Under the pieces are notes generated by a model. The model searched no databases. It was not told the origin of the DNA and saw only the letters and a program-made list of their open reading frames with translations. Made by a program: the position numbers and the translations under genes. From Meandrina meandrites (lineage: Eukaryota; Cnidaria; Anthozoa; Scleractinia; Meandrinidae): a DNA stretch of 64,000 nt. Shown in pieces: positions 50,201-54,965 of the stretch. The stretch covers positions 34,054,750 through 34,118,749 of the forward strand of contig OY855905.1 in NCBI GenBank assembly GCA_963693305.1, in the 5' to 3' direction. How positions within the stretch are numbered: the first letter of the stretch is position 1; the number at the start of each line of letters is the position of its first letter.

Positions 50201-51307
50201 CAGACCAGGTGACCAAAAGAAATGAAAGCTCTGAGAAAGGGGATGGTCATTTTAAGAATTTTCATCGTTTTGAATGTTCTAAATCTCACGTTTTCAACGT
50301 TGTATTCGCGTCGTGTAACATCTTCTTCTGTCTTCAGGTACTAATTACACTGTAAGCACGTTGACTGGAGATATCGAAGGAGCCGACACAGACGCCAAAG
50401 TGTACATAACCTTATATGGAGAGAAGGGAGATTCAGGATTCAGGAAACTGGACACTAAGCATTTTACAAGGGGAAAGTAAGTTGAGATCTTGAGAAAATG
50501 GTGCGGGTTATTTAAATGACCACAGTACAAAATGATTCAAACTTCATTTTATCAACCCCACATAATGCTTTAATAATATTTAATCTCTATTCTTACTAGA
50601 AATGACACCAACACTCTGATATTACCTGATCTTGGTAAACTGAGAGAAGTTAGAATACTTCACGACAACTCAGGATCGACTCCCAGCTGGTTCCTGGAAA
50701 AGGTGTTGGAAAACATTCACTGTAATGTGGGATTTATTTTTAGTCAAGAGACCATTACACAAGAGAAACCGATATCCACGCGCATGCCAAGACGAAAACT
50801 GCTTGTTACGCCTTCTATTTTTGGATTGGAGCAGACCAAGTGACTTCATTGGTCAATCAAAATAATATTCATAAATGCATGTATTGGATGACAGTCTGCG
50901 GGTGATAAAAATTGATCAGAATGCATTATCAGTGGAAAAAGACGTTAAGTGGAGGAAAAGTTGTTTACGTGTAATGCTCTCTTGGTTTGGTTTATAGTTT
51001 GCCTGGTTAATGCAGGAAAATCAGTTTCCACTGTTTGTTTGTATGTTTGTTTGTTTTCATCAGGTTAAGTTGAAACTGACTTAAATCGAGCAACAAAACT
51101 AGCGGAAATTTTTCATTGTATCACTCAAGTCTAAATAAGGATGCCCGCTTTGAGGTACTTTAACTTGTATTTCTCCGTAATTTTTTTTCCTAGGTGACAG
51201 TGACGGATGAAAATGGTCGGTCGTACGAGTTTCCTTGTAAAGAATGGCTGAGTGAAACACAAGGAGGCGGCAAAACAGAACGACTTCTTAGACTACAGCA
51301 CACATAG
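1..51307 (+). CDS. Giant multidomain extracellular protein (CTLD-LamG-PA14-EGF-WSC-PLAT), 5' partial, 43 exons
   Basis: Seen: 43 candidate exons with GT donors and AG acceptors join without a frame break into 8565 nt, ending at TAG 51305-51307. Exons: 1-157, 489-533, 5533-5697, 10232-10369, 10816-10914, 11335-11634, 12078-13166, 13496-14593, 15097-15218, 16639-16725, 17290-17391, 28498-28593, 28986-29142, 29567-29959, 30794-30957, 31829-32039, 32353-32382, 32786-32884, 33243-33451, 33773-33886, 34543-34766, 35184-35266, 35565-35788, 36321-36493, 36750-37000, 37300-37621, 37717-37889, 38737-38941, 39299-39415, 44128-44300, 44950-44988, 45374-45490, 46031-46290, 46864-47113, 47597-47674, 48312-48383, 48739-48756, 48959-49075, 49312-49425, 49641-49964, 50338-50476, 50600-50702, 51194-51307. 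Most domain boundaries are phase 1, as in shuffled extracellular modules. Every recognised domain is extracellular in type, no TM helix is visible, and the signal peptide would lie upstream. Inference: secreted matrix or mucus protein with glycan-binding modules. Exact splice choice is least certain at exons 3, 8 and 12. Confidence 0.88.
361..383. repeat. (AAC)n microsatellite
   Basis: A pure AAC trinucleotide run inside the first visible intron. The rest of that intron (158-488) shows nothing else. Confidence 0.9.
534..3468. other. Intronic stretch without recognised feature
   Basis: AT-rich intron sequence. A 95-codon ORF at 1520-1807 has no splice context or recognisable motif. I see no gene or clear repeat here. 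Confidence 0.5.
3469..3859. mobile_element. TTAA-flanked MITE
   Basis: Terminal inverted repeats AAAGGgacTtTGTCACGG at the left and their complement (CCGTGACAGAGCTCCTTT) at the right, followed by a shared AGATTTTTG-type block. Both ends sit in TTAA (3469-3472 and 3856-3859), the target duplication used by piggyBac and Kolobok. About 390 bp, non-coding, non-autonomous. Confidence 0.75.
3860..5532. other. Intronic stretch without recognised feature
   Basis: AT-rich, with several short ORFs on both strands. None has splice context or a motif I recognise. Confidence 0.45.
6443..6775. mobile_element. MITE with 18-bp TIRs
   Basis: The left end TTACCGTAAAAGCTCTAT (6443-6460) is repeated exactly inverted at 6758-6775. 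The interior is CT-rich on the right side. No ORF. Superfamily not assigned. Confidence 0.75.
7227..7341. mobile_element. Foldback (hairpin) element, AACAATTATTC family
   Basis: A near-perfect palindrome of about 115 bp: AACAATTATTCCAT...GTTGGATACGAG... centred on CGGCGCGAAGCGCCG and closing with GGAATAATTGTT. It forms a long hairpin. The ends match the element at 8213-8324. Confidence 0.85.
8213..8324. mobile_element. Foldback element, AACAATTATTC family
   Basis: A palindrome of about 112 bp with arms containing GGTGAATAGCGGCAGAATAT and centre GCCGCGTAGCGGC. The AACAATTATTC and GAATAATTGTT termini are shared with 7227-7341, so these are two members of one family with different arm sequences. 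Confidence 0.85.
8541..8786 (-). pseudogene. Crypton/DUF3504-like tyrosine-recombinase fragment
   Basis: An 81-codon minus-strand ORF with [14 protein letters not shown] and NKSFSI, resembling the N-terminal part of the phage-integrase-like DUF3504/Crypton-derived proteins common in animal genomes ('the SyrsAldRhL' region). No catalytic Arg/His/Tyr is reached: the frame stops at 8541. It lies between foldback elements, so it is probably a fragment or a truncated exon of a decayed element. Assigned from motif memory only. Confidence 0.45.
9435..9570. mobile_element. Foldback element
   Basis: Inverted arms AAAATATGCACaGATATTT / AAATATCCGTGCATATTTT flank an inner hairpin with GACATTATCTGTTCC...GGAACAGATAATGTC and centre CTCGAGCTTTGCTCTCG. 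About 136 bp, nested palindromes. Three minus-strand ORFs crossing it are by-products. Confidence 0.8.
10232..10914 (+). CDS. Duplicated exon pair (exons 4 and 5)
   Basis: Exons 10232-10369 (46 codons) and 10816-10914 (33 codons) are both phase 1-1 and share a core: PAIS-(S/N)-PVPQPAQM followed by G-(V/A)-SRS-(N/D)-LLPG. The DNA is also similar across the core, including the CCAG|GTAA donors. This is a tandem exon duplication of about 26 codons. The intron between them holds a foldback element (10580-10723). No function can be assigned to this Pro/Ser/Asn-rich segment. Confidence 0.8.
10580..10723. mobile_element. Foldback element between the duplicated exons
   Basis: Arms AGTTGATAAAAGTTGCTGAT / CAGCAACTTTTATCAACT, continuing inward through TTTTGTCA...TATTTTGGCAAGA and its complement. 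About 144 bp. It lies in the short intron between duplicated exons 10232-10369 and 10816-10914. Confidence 0.8.
11335..11634 (+). CDS. Exon 6, Ser/Asp/Pro-rich linker
   Basis: A 100-codon phase 1-1 exon with acceptor TTAACAG and donor GGTAAG. It is rich in Ser, Asp, Glu and Ala, has no cysteines, and is predicted to be disordered. It shares no obvious similarity with the LPPLNH repeats that follow. Confidence 0.75.
12078..13166 (+). CDS. Exon 7: LPPLNH 13-residue tandem repeats plus disordered tail
   Basis: A 363-codon phase 1-1 exon. From 12149 to 12622 it encodes 12 tandem copies of a 13-residue unit with consensus [13 protein letters not shown]; single units run to 12 and 16 residues. Leu-Pro-Pro-Leu and the His are nearly invariant, while positions 8-13 vary (GIEMAGA, NVETASK, AKETAEN). 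The rest of the exon is Asn/Ser/Val-rich with no cysteines. The ORF continues upstream to 12029, but GCAG|AA at 12078 gives the right acceptor and phase. The repeat recurs near the end of the next exon (LLPPLNH and LPPLNH, about 14490-14530). Function unknown; the regular His spacing could support metal binding or self-assembly (inference). Confidence 0.9.
13496..14593 (+). CDS. Exon 8: Asn/Pro/Gln-rich disordered exon with coiled-coil-like patch
   Basis: A 366-codon phase 1-1 exon. A Lys/Glu-rich stretch (about 13676-13790) could be helical or coiled coil. After it come Pro/Asn/Gln/Tyr-rich segments and two further LPPLNH motifs near the end. The donor is CAAG|GTAAG. The acceptor AAAAACAG at 13494-13495 has a weak pyrimidine tract and was chosen because it alone preserves phase 1 among nearby AGs. 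Confidence 0.82.
14594..15096. other. Intron without recognised feature
   Basis: AT-rich intron between exons 8 and 9. An 82-codon ORF at 14567-14815 overlaps the end of exon 8 in another frame and is not supported. Confidence 0.5.
15097..17391 (+). CDS. Exons 9-11: Pro/Gln-rich short exons before the transposon-bearing intron
   Basis: Exons 15097-15218 (phase 1 in, 0 out), 16639-16725 (29 codons, phase 0) and 17290-17391 (34 codons, phase 0). All are Pro/Gln/Gly/Tyr-rich. A motif of the type 'YPxPLPPEGxQ' or '[11 protein letters not shown]' recurs in exons 9, 11 and 13, suggesting an older repeat. The intron after 17391 (GTAAGA) is 11.1 kb and contains the 9-kb transposon. Confidence 0.8.
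15482..16286. mobile_element. Tc1/mariner (pogo/Tigger-like) non-autonomous element
   Basis: Left end CAGTGGGACCTCGATTTAAC, right end GTTAAATCGAGGTTCCACTG, flanked on both sides by TA (15480-15481 and 16287-16288). The termini are followed by several copies of CGTTATATCGAGG in both orientations, acting as subterminal repeats. 805 bp, no transposase. The TA target site and CAGT termini are hallmarks of Tc1/mariner; the pogo/Tigger subgroup is inferred from the end sequence. Confidence 0.85.
16985..17075. repeat. (ATAATC)n-like simple repeat
   Basis: An interrupted tandem run of ATAATC/ATAATCATAATC units in the intron before exon 11. Confidence 0.8.
17776..18457. mobile_element. TTAA-flanked long inverted repeat element
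   Basis: Outer ends TTAAGGTGGCT and AGCCACCTTAA. Two arms of about 330 bp are imperfectly inverted around about 18111-18120: the left arm's CACATGG...AGAGCCACC and TGGTCACCGG-type blocks recur in complement on the right. A spare TTAA at each end suggests TTAA target duplication. It lies in the giant gene's 11-kb intron just before the large transposon. Confidence 0.7.
18798..18806. repeat. Target-site duplication, left copy
   Basis: ACATTATTA immediately precedes the GGGTGTCGG terminus and is repeated exactly at 27889-27897. Confidence 0.93.
18807..19025. repeat. Left terminal inverted repeat of the transposon
   Basis: Starts GGGTGTCGGTAAAACGCCGACTC (first 20 given as GGGTGTCGGTAAAACGCCGA), followed by four GGGGTC units, an AT-rich stretch, then blocks such as AATAGCCGG and TTTGTGGTCTAGCAG that recur inverted on the right. 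GTCGG and CCGAC near the tip form a small hairpin. Confidence 0.9.
19026..22743. other. Left non-coding interior of the transposon
   Basis: No supported ORF over 3.7 kb. There are two similar blocks (AAGCCTAAAAGC-(G/A)-GAGCT at about 19805 and 21596), a tandem pair starting CTGAGCCCGCGAT (about 21708 and 21789), and a (GGAC)n tract at about 21945-21965. A TATA-like TTTATAG at 22661-22667 lies about 80 nt before the transposase ATG and could be its promoter. Confidence 0.45.
22744..24155 (+). CDS. Transposase exon 1: C2H2 finger and first two acidic residues of a DDE-like fold
   Basis: ATG at 22744 opens a 484-codon ORF. It starts with a C-x2-C-x12-H-x6-H zinc finger (C7, C10, H23, H30), then a helical region. 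YHYIDAFPW supplies candidate D323, and [22 protein letters not shown] supplies D404 (blocks [10 protein letters not shown] and [12 protein letters not shown]). The order Asp - about 80 residues - Asp in a 'DGxxxxLxTG...SSTYP' context is typical of eukaryotic RNase-H-fold transposases. I infer splicing at CAG|GTTATT (24155) to 24486 (phase 2) because it skips the stop at 24196-24198. Without splicing it would be a 484-aa protein. Could alternatively be a domesticated relative. Confidence 0.72.
24486..25290 (+). CDS. Transposase exon 2: helical insert and third catalytic Glu
   Basis: Open frame continuing [13 protein letters not shown], then about 190 mostly helical residues and [20 protein letters not shown]. 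The Glu (E664 in the joined numbering, codon 25063-25065) is the candidate third catalytic residue, giving D-80-D-259-E. Such a long helical insertion before the Glu occurs in hAT, MULE and RAG1/Transib-type transposases. The exon ends Lys-rich at ATG|GTATTA. The upstream acceptor at 24485 follows a pyrimidine-rich tract; an in-frame alternative at 24459 exists. Confidence 0.7.
25551..25636 (+). pseudogene. Decayed or alternative duplicate of transposon exon 3
   Basis: Flanked by AAAACAG and GGTACAT, this 86-nt block is similar to the real exon at 25949-26020 (both contain ACTCAAGAT...CCCAAACTGTTCC). Its length is not a multiple of three. Including it would shift the last exon into a frame that stops soon after 26230. 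Confidence 0.55.
25949..27111 (+). CDS. Transposon exons 3-4: C-terminal extension of unknown function
   Basis: Exon 25949-26020 (24 codons, Thr/Glu/Gln-rich, phase 0-0) and exon 26230-27111 (293 codons plus stop). From 25290 all junctions are phase 0, so one polypeptide of about 1056 residues results. The last exon starts with ATG, so it could instead be an independent protein. It has no motif I recognise. Segments [12 protein letters not shown] and [20 protein letters not shown] look like a folded alpha/beta domain. Its role, for example as an accessory or DNA-binding domain, is unknown. Confidence 0.6.
27534..27888. repeat. Right terminal inverted repeat of the transposon, with expanded (GGGGCC)n
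   Basis: Inverted copy of the left TIR. Its hexanucleotide tract (27791-27867) is about three times longer and mixes CCCCGA and CCCCGG units, i.e. GGGGTC/GGGGCC on the other strand. It also has insertions of about 40 and 20 bp relative to the left TIR. Confidence 0.9.
27889..27897. repeat. Target-site duplication, right copy
   Basis: ACATTATTA immediately after the element end, identical to 18798-18806. Confidence 0.93.
27898..28497. other. Intronic stretch without recognised feature
   Basis: The remaining 3' part of the 11-kb host intron. No gene or clear repeat seen. Confidence 0.5.
28498..29142 (+). CDS. Exons 12-13: linker exons downstream of the transposon
   Basis: Exon 28498-28593 (32 codons, phase 0; the acceptor is one of several CAGs in a CAGCAG run) and exon 28986-29142 (phase 0 in, 1 out). 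Exon 13 repeats the '[14 protein letters not shown]' type motif seen in exon 11, so both exons belong to the same gene despite the intervening 9-kb transposon. The end of exon 13 is Lys/Asn-rich and leads straight into the first lectin domain. Confidence 0.78.
29567..29959 (+). CDS. Exon 14: C-type lectin-like domain 1
   Basis: A single 131-codon phase 1-1 exon encodes a whole long-form C-type lectin-like domain. Visible are an N-terminal cysteine pair (LQC, FCYK), [10 protein letters not shown], the WIGL-type motif [14 protein letters not shown], and the DCVLL ... DASC ... YLCKKK cysteines. The Ca2+/sugar motif EPN or QPD is absent (the equivalent region reads [10 protein letters not shown]), and WND is KWKD. 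Family knowledge: such domains often bind proteins or glycans without classical Ca2+ coordination. Confidence 0.93.
30052..30530 (+). mobile_element. LINE 3' end fragment (RT C-terminus and 3' tail)
   Basis: About 100 codons read [18 protein letters not shown] ... [18 protein letters not shown], the pattern of the extreme C-terminus of non-LTR reverse-transcriptase ORFs (jockey/CR1/L2-like). It is followed by a non-coding tail with AATAAAG. 5'-truncated, as usual for LINEs. In the intron between the two lectin domains, same strand as the host. Confidence 0.75.
30794..32039 (+). CDS. Exons 15-16: C-type lectin-like domain 2 (split)
   Basis: Exon 30794-30957 (phase 1 to 0) encodes the first half, with DCDKGW, GCYKLF and [10 protein letters not shown]. 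Exon 31829-32039 (phase 0 to 1) encodes the second half, with the WIGL-type [37 protein letters not shown] and FICKK. Six cysteines are present. SPN replaces EPN and WHD replaces WND, so classical Ca2+-dependent sugar binding is doubtful. Unlike domain 1, it is split by an intron that carries a foldback element (30990-31120). Confidence 0.92.
30990..31120. mobile_element. Foldback element
   Basis: Arms ATAGCCCAATTTCGAT / ATCGAAATTGGGCTAT with an inner inverted pair CCGGGGAATAAAC / GTTTATTCCCCGG. 131 bp. Lies inside the intron that splits lectin domain 2. Confidence 0.85.
31121..31828. other. Intron without recognised feature
   Basis: A 77-codon ORF at 31170-31403 is Ser/Trp-rich and lacks splice or family support. 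Nothing else is seen. Confidence 0.45.
32353..32884 (+). CDS. Exons 17-18: short linkers
   Basis: Exon 32353-32382 is a 10-codon phase 1-1 exon (Pro/His/Gly-rich). Exon 32786-32884 (33 codons, phase 1-1) encodes a charged segment without cysteines. Both have canonical acceptors and GTGAGT or GTAAG donors. They link the lectin domains to the first LamG-like domain. Confidence 0.75.
33243..35266 (+). CDS. Exons 19-22: LamG/concanavalin-like domain A
   Basis: Exons 33243-33451, 33773-33886, 34543-34766 and 35184-35266 (phases 1-0-0-2-1). The protein has [19 protein letters not shown], a C-x6-C loop (CLGDPDLC), [38 protein letters not shown], and a final strand [17 protein letters not shown]. 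This is the pattern of a LamG-type jelly roll. Domain B directly downstream is clearly a duplicate. Confidence 0.87.
34309..34413. mobile_element. Foldback element
   Basis: Palindromic cluster of GTAGACTACTCGC / GCGAGTAGTC motifs centred on CTCGGCTGCGCCTCG and ending CAAATTGTT. About 105 bp, imperfect. Confidence 0.65.
35565..37000 (+). CDS. Exons 23-25: LamG/concanavalin-like domain B
   Basis: Exons 35565-35788, 36321-36493 and 36750-37000 (phases 1-0-2-1). They parallel domain [20 protein letters not shown], the matching C-x6-C loop (CLHDPSKC), [44 protein letters not shown]. Introns 1 and 2 of the two domains fall at equivalent places, but domain A has an extra intron before its last strand. 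Confidence 0.87.
37300..37889 (+). CDS. Exons 26-27: PA14 domain A
   Basis: Exons 37300-37621 and 37717-37889 (phases 1-2-1). Motifs: [38 protein letters not shown] (quoted here as two blocks, [16 protein letters not shown] and [10 protein letters not shown]), GELWMSS, then [15 protein letters not shown] and AGVRLPSG. These match the PA14 beta-barrel found in adhesins, fibrocystin-like and other surface proteins, where it binds carbohydrates or other ligands. Only a 95-nt intron separates the exons. Confidence 0.88.
38737..44300 (+). CDS. Exons 28-30: PA14 domain B
   Basis: Exons 38737-38941, 39299-39415 and 44128-44300 (phases 1-2-2-1). They parallel PA14 [78 protein letters not shown]. The domain has one intron more than domain A, between the 'GLYR' and 'FFLAAD' strands. 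Its last intron is 4.7 kb and contains an antisense intronless ORF and a degenerate foldback. Confidence 0.88.
39416..41981. other. Left part of the 4.7-kb intron, no recognised feature
   Basis: AT-rich. ORFs at 40000-40218 and 41277-41588 have no motif or splice context. Confidence 0.45.
41982..42743 (-). CDS. Antisense intronless ORF nested in an intron (hypothetical protein)
   Basis: A 253-codon uninterrupted minus-strand ORF with a good start context (AAAATG). Such length by chance is unlikely in AT-rich DNA. The N-terminal half is basic; the middle has [11 protein letters not shown]; a basic patch [11 protein letters not shown] precedes a Ser/Pro/Leu-rich C-terminus ending in PPSTP. No signal peptide, TM segment or known domain is recognised. 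It lies opposite the giant gene within PA14 domain B's last intron. It may be a nested single-exon gene or a retrocopy; no poly(A) tract or AATAAA is evident near its 3' end. Confidence 0.5.
   Translation of the reverse strand: MHMDVRKHDSRHVRGKKLYNEASQEDGKIFPVITNNYSYERPKKTDTSLHHPSRQETISTLNKPKTQFRLPRINVKRESFSVCKRCYSHANLCTSTSNSFDNNTSSLTSFATKTINYQGTMRLSGDGANSKSSQRLLQSLRIVDLKISDNKPRFERENSLRICRMELFPRRMGKSIKNSTVTLSRPELRATYPALKLAPIDRNAIFALSPSLSLSVESLDSIIGGPLTLTHPPPDILSSCSPSEIEITPPSTP
43657..43764. mobile_element. Degenerate foldback element
   Basis: Arms GCAAAATATCGTGATTTGTC and GACGAATCACGATCAGTTTTGC are inverted with mismatches, centred near CCGAAACCGAAGG. The upstream AACAATTATT recalls the 7227/8213 family. 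Confidence 0.6.
44511..44804. mobile_element. About 290-bp hairpin MITE
   Basis: The two halves are near-complete inverted copies: TTTTTATACTAGAGACGCGT at the left and ACGCGTCTCTAGTATAAAAA at the right, with matching inner blocks GGCTTCGGCAAACATTTTGT and AAGACGGGCACAAGACGCGT. The centre is at about 44655. Non-coding; one end lies about 140 bp before exon 31. Confidence 0.9.
44950..47113 (+). CDS. Exons 31-34: short linker plus LamG domain C
   Basis: Exon 44950-44988 (13 codons, phase 1-1) is a Gly/Pro/Glu linker with a weaker GTTTGT donor. Exons 45374-45490, 46031-46290 and 46864-47113 (phases 1-1-0-1) encode a laminin_G_3-type domain: [102 protein letters not shown] (two blocks, [15 protein letters not shown] and [12 protein letters not shown]). 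It is closer to canonical LamG than domains A and B. Confidence 0.88.
45795..45945 (-). mobile_element. tRNA-derived SINE
   Basis: On the minus strand GCGGTGGCCTAATGGTTATC resembles a pol III A box and GGGCTCAAGCCCTGG a B box, about 35 nt apart. A short unrelated body and an A-rich tail (T-run at 45795-45803 on the plus strand) follow. The acceptor arm does not pair, so it is not a functional tRNA gene. Confidence 0.7.
47597..48756 (+). CDS. Exons 35-37: acidic Ser-Gly linker with an 18-nt microexon
   Basis: Exon 47597-47674 (26 codons) encodes a very acidic segment with three Ser-Gly pairs ([10 protein letters not shown]), the kind of context used for glycosaminoglycan attachment. Exon 48312-48383 (24 codons) is Asp/Glu-rich. 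Exon 48739-48756 is an 18-nt phase 1-1 microexon (Ser/Glu/Thr). The introns are AT-rich; the one before the microexon includes TAA/TAAA simple repeats. Confidence 0.75.
48600..48720. repeat. (TAA)/(TAAA)n low-complexity tract
   Basis: AATAATAATAAT then TAAATAAATAAA runs and AAAATTAAAAATCTAAATT repeats, directly upstream of the 18-nt microexon. Confidence 0.9.
48959..49425 (+). CDS. Exons 38-39: EGF-like domain and Lys/Pro linker
   Basis: Exon 48959-49075 (39 codons, phase 1-1) holds six cysteines in EGF order: C-x4-C-x5-C, then C-x1-C-x8-C ending in GRNC. The Asp-x-Asn calcium-binding start motif is absent, so calcium binding is not indicated. Exon 49312-49425 is a 38-codon Lys/Pro/Ser-rich linker. 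Confidence 0.88.
49641..49964 (+). CDS. Exon 40: WSC domain
   Basis: A 108-codon phase 1-1 exon. After a charged leader, the WSC domain begins VGCFKDE and shows [35 protein letters not shown], and ends MVYFFGL. Eight cysteines are in WSC spacing. Family knowledge: WSC domains occur in polycystin-1, Kremen and fungal sensors and are considered carbohydrate-binding. Confidence 0.93.
50338..51307 (+). CDS. Exons 41-43: C-terminal PLAT/LH2 domain and stop
   Basis: Exons 50338-50476, 50600-50702 and 51194-51307 (phases 1-2-0, stop TAG). Motifs: [25 protein letters not shown] (blocks [18 protein letters not shown] and VYITLYG), [47 protein letters not shown]. This is a complete PLAT beta-sandwich. 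It follows the WSC domain directly with no transmembrane helix, unlike polycystin-1, whose PLAT domain is cytoplasmic. The protein ends about 20 residues after the domain. Confidence 0.92.
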
Positions 51308-52917
51308 TGCCTACTGCGCATGCTACTAAGGTAATGACAGGTCACGTGATTCAATGTGACCTTCACAACTGCCAAGACGTTGCATAGCACAAGCTGTGCA
51401 ATTCGCCAAAAATGAACTTAAGTTTTCTGTAACATGTTATGGAAAAGAAACATGGCAACTTCACCGAATTTTTTGACACGTAACTTCACGAAGTTAAACG
51501 TAAGAATACAACGTGTCAAATACTTTTTTTAGTGTTCATCTTGAAGAAGATTGGGGTCTAGCAAAACAAACTGGGAGTCGAGTAACGGGATCAAAGTTTG
51601 AAATAGCTCGTCTGTGTAATGCTTGTGACTAGAACCTCTCAAACCGACAACAGTCAGTGTTCCAGAGTCTTAGCATGCAGTCCTAAGCTGAATAGGTGGC
51701 ATTCTTAATTCAGTGAATGGTGCTTAAATCAATCTTGGATACTTTTCCATTGACTTTAAAGTTTGTTTGGGTAGACCTTAAACGTCGTTCGTAATGTTAG
51801 CATAGGTTGAAATCATTTGAATTTATCGTCACTTTTGATAAAAAAAAAAAGAAAAGCTACATATGACAAACTAACCGAAACTAAATTCATTAACATTTCA
51901 TGCAAACATGCATGACGCTAAATCCCCCTTCACTCTCAAAAATATATCAAATATCAGCTCATTACAACAACTTTTATCTGAATGGTCACACAATATTACA
52001 ATACATAAACCTTACATCTAAAACTAGCTTCCATCATACTATTAAAACAGTAACACATAAACTCAGTCCTCGAGAGCCTTCACAAAAATGGTCCACATTA
52101 GACTTATGTAAACATATCTAGATCGACGTTAAGAAGACCTAAAATTGACCTAAATTTTGATTTTAAAGTTTGAATACCAGTGATATAGCTTAAGAAGAAA
52201 AGAGGTTAACAGATACTCACTTGGTAAGCACATGTTAAGGCTATCAGGAAAGCCTAACAGTAATTTTCTCAGTCGCGTCAAGAGAGTATGAAGTACTCTA
52301 TTGGTCGCGTACATTACCTAGACGGCATGAAAGTCAATATGTAATTTCTAATTTTCAGGAGCAAGGTTTATAGTGAGTGTTTGCTGTGACATTTATTTAT
52401 ATTGCTAAACGTCACGTTCATATTAAAAAACAACTAAAACGAAAGTACGACAACCAAAACTTAGATTGTGTTTTGAAAAGCATGTTATAAATGCTCAAGC
52501 GTTTCAAACGTTCAGTCAAATTGCTAGAAATAATGACGGTGACAAAAAATGCAACGGCACTGAAAAGGTCGAAAAGCGTCACCCACAAAATCTACCAATT
52601 GTTTTGATAAATTATCTTTATTTATCCTTAGTAGAATTTAGTTATTACTGAGTCTTTTACAGACATGATCAGGGTAATCTGATGTCAGGTATTCTGAATC
52701 ACATAATGGCATGCTTCTCGGATGGGTGGATGCTTTTTTAAAATGTAATTTAGCCGTAACTGTGTTAGCAAACTGAACTTTGAAGATAGTCGCCGCTCTG
52801 ACAGAAGCTAATTCTGTTAAGTACGATGTATCCATTGTGTTAATGATTTTTAAGTGTTTTTAATAAATATCGACAGTCCTGTGTTGAGTTCAAACAACAC
52901 AGGTGTTTTAAAATAAA
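51308..52917 (+). other. Probable 3' UTR and polyadenylation signals of the giant gene
   Basis: No coding signal follows the stop. The nearest clear AATAAA hexamers on the plus strand are at 52862-52867 and 52912-52917, the second followed by a GT/T-rich stretch. A 3' UTR of about 1.6 kb is inferred; an earlier variant signal cannot be excluded. Confidence 0.4.
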
Positions 52918-54731
52918 CCTGTCTTGATTCTCTTTTATTCAATTTATTATCTAATATACATGATTTTGTTTGCGTTTGTGTCCTACGATTTTCTTGTACA
53001 TTTCATAATTGGCTGTGAAGCCTGTGAAGTAAGCCGAGCAGATATTCTTCTTTTTATTCCTACAAGTAACGTTTATTTCAATTTGAATTACAGATACGTG
53101 CATTGTGACATGAAAGACCACTGACAACGGACTATGACTGCTGACTTCAAAGACAGACAAAACAACACAGTAACCAGGTCACGTGTCTGCAGCCATGATA
53201 AAGAACTTTCGTAAAATGCCAGGCACTCCTCGTCAATGGAGATTAGTTTCAGAGATTCTAAATGATTTTTATCTTTTTTTTATTTCATACGTCACTTAGC
53301 ACAATACCTCATGTGCTAATTCGAGTATTTTACAAATGCACATTCAGACCGATGCATTTGTTTTTTGTTTCACGATATCGAATTTAAATTTAGGGGTTTA
53401 ATTGTTTTCTCTAACCGAAAGATCAACCCTTAGTTTATTAAATGAACGACGCCTTGGAGTACTACCTCGTTTTTAGCTGGTCGACATCAGACAAAACGGT
53501 CAGACAAAGGAAACTCATCCTCTTGCATATACAGACAGAACAGACCGGAACATCAGAACTGTTCGAAACGAAATAGCTTCAGGTCAGCAAAACTTATTTC
53601 TTAAGGAAATGGCATCTGAAGCGGTATTATTATTGCAATAGGGCGTTTCTTTTTAATGACAGCCCAGCCCCTGACCTGAAGAATAACCACGAATTCAAAA
53701 ACACGACAAATACTAGACATGACAAGATGAGCCTAGTAAGTGACACTTGACTGGCATATTTGACGCACACGAATGCAAATATGTTTTATTTTCACCTCTT
53801 TGACTGGGTTAAAATATCGCCACAGAAACTCTGACAAACAGAAATTTATTTCTTCATCCCACCTATAACAGCCTTACCTATATATGGAAGAGGTTTTACA
53901 CGGTTTCGATTAATCAAGCTGATTCACGACTGAGGCTATAAGTATACGAGGACTCAGGCCGACTCGGTTTAGAGTTTGACAAAACTGTTTGTGCATCAAA
54001 GCACTATAAAAATAATCCATAGCAATGAAAAACCACGAAAAAAATCAGCATACCGTTGAGGAGTGCCTGCCATTACTAAAGTTCCTTTGAGCAGAGTGAA
54101 GCAATTTGCAGCATTTTTGTCACAAAAGATAGTTGAATCTATGCACGTGAGCGAGTAGTCACGTGTTTATGTTGCCTTGGTAACGTTGCTAGTCATCTAC
54201 GAATGAAAGAGAAATAAGTGCGTTCGTGGGGGAAGACAAATTCAACTGAATTATTAAACCATTCACACCTAGGAATGACATAACAGCACATCTGTAAAAC
54301 TATTGTCTACAAGAGAGACAACATTTTACAAAATGAAATGTAAAACTCAGTTTTCTTTCATATTAACTTTTTTTGGCTTTGACAGTGTACTTTTTGCATA
54401 TTGAAAAAGAATAGGCAAATCTCACTCTCTTAACCCCGATCAACAACGAAACGGCTTGATAAATTTTATTTACTGTTTTCTGGCAAATCGTGGACTGACT
54501 GACGTAGGCATAGCGCGTACGTCAAACTGTGTCACGTGACGAGTCGTGATAATAAACAGTGTAGTCTGAGGTTGCCATCAACTTGCCAGTTTAGAGAATA
54601 TCTCAGTGATTAGTTATCTTACAAGGATTGTAATGACATTGTACCACAATGGTATGTACAATAATGAATCTGTAAATACTGTACAATAAAACTATATTTA
54701 ATTGTGTATTGCTTACAATTTCTTGGTGTCG
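52918..54731. other. Intergenic stretch without recognised feature
   Basis: Several short ORFs and AT-rich DNA. No splice-supported gene is seen. Confidence 0.45.
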
Positions 54732-54965
54732 TATAATAGAGAGCTTAAGCACAGGCGTTTTTGAGCCACGGACGGCAGCAGGAAATGCAACCTTCCCGTC
54801 TGTAGTGCTTATTGTCAGCTTTTTGTTCATATATTCAAGTTGTGAGTGCTAAATGAAAGCTTTCTAACTTATTTTTGGAGGTAATGTTCGCCAAAACCGT
54901 AAACATTCGCCTTCCGGTTGCCGTCCGTGGCTCAAAAAACGTCTGTGCTTATAAGCTCTCTTATA
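54732..54965. mobile_element. MITE with about 45-bp TIRs
   Basis: Left TAGAGAGCTTAAGCACAGGC ... GAGCCACGGACGGCA and right TGCCGTCCGTGGCTC ... GCTTATAAGCTCTCTTATA are inverted copies with few mismatches. About 234 bp with no ORF. Target duplication unclear. Confidence 0.8.
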
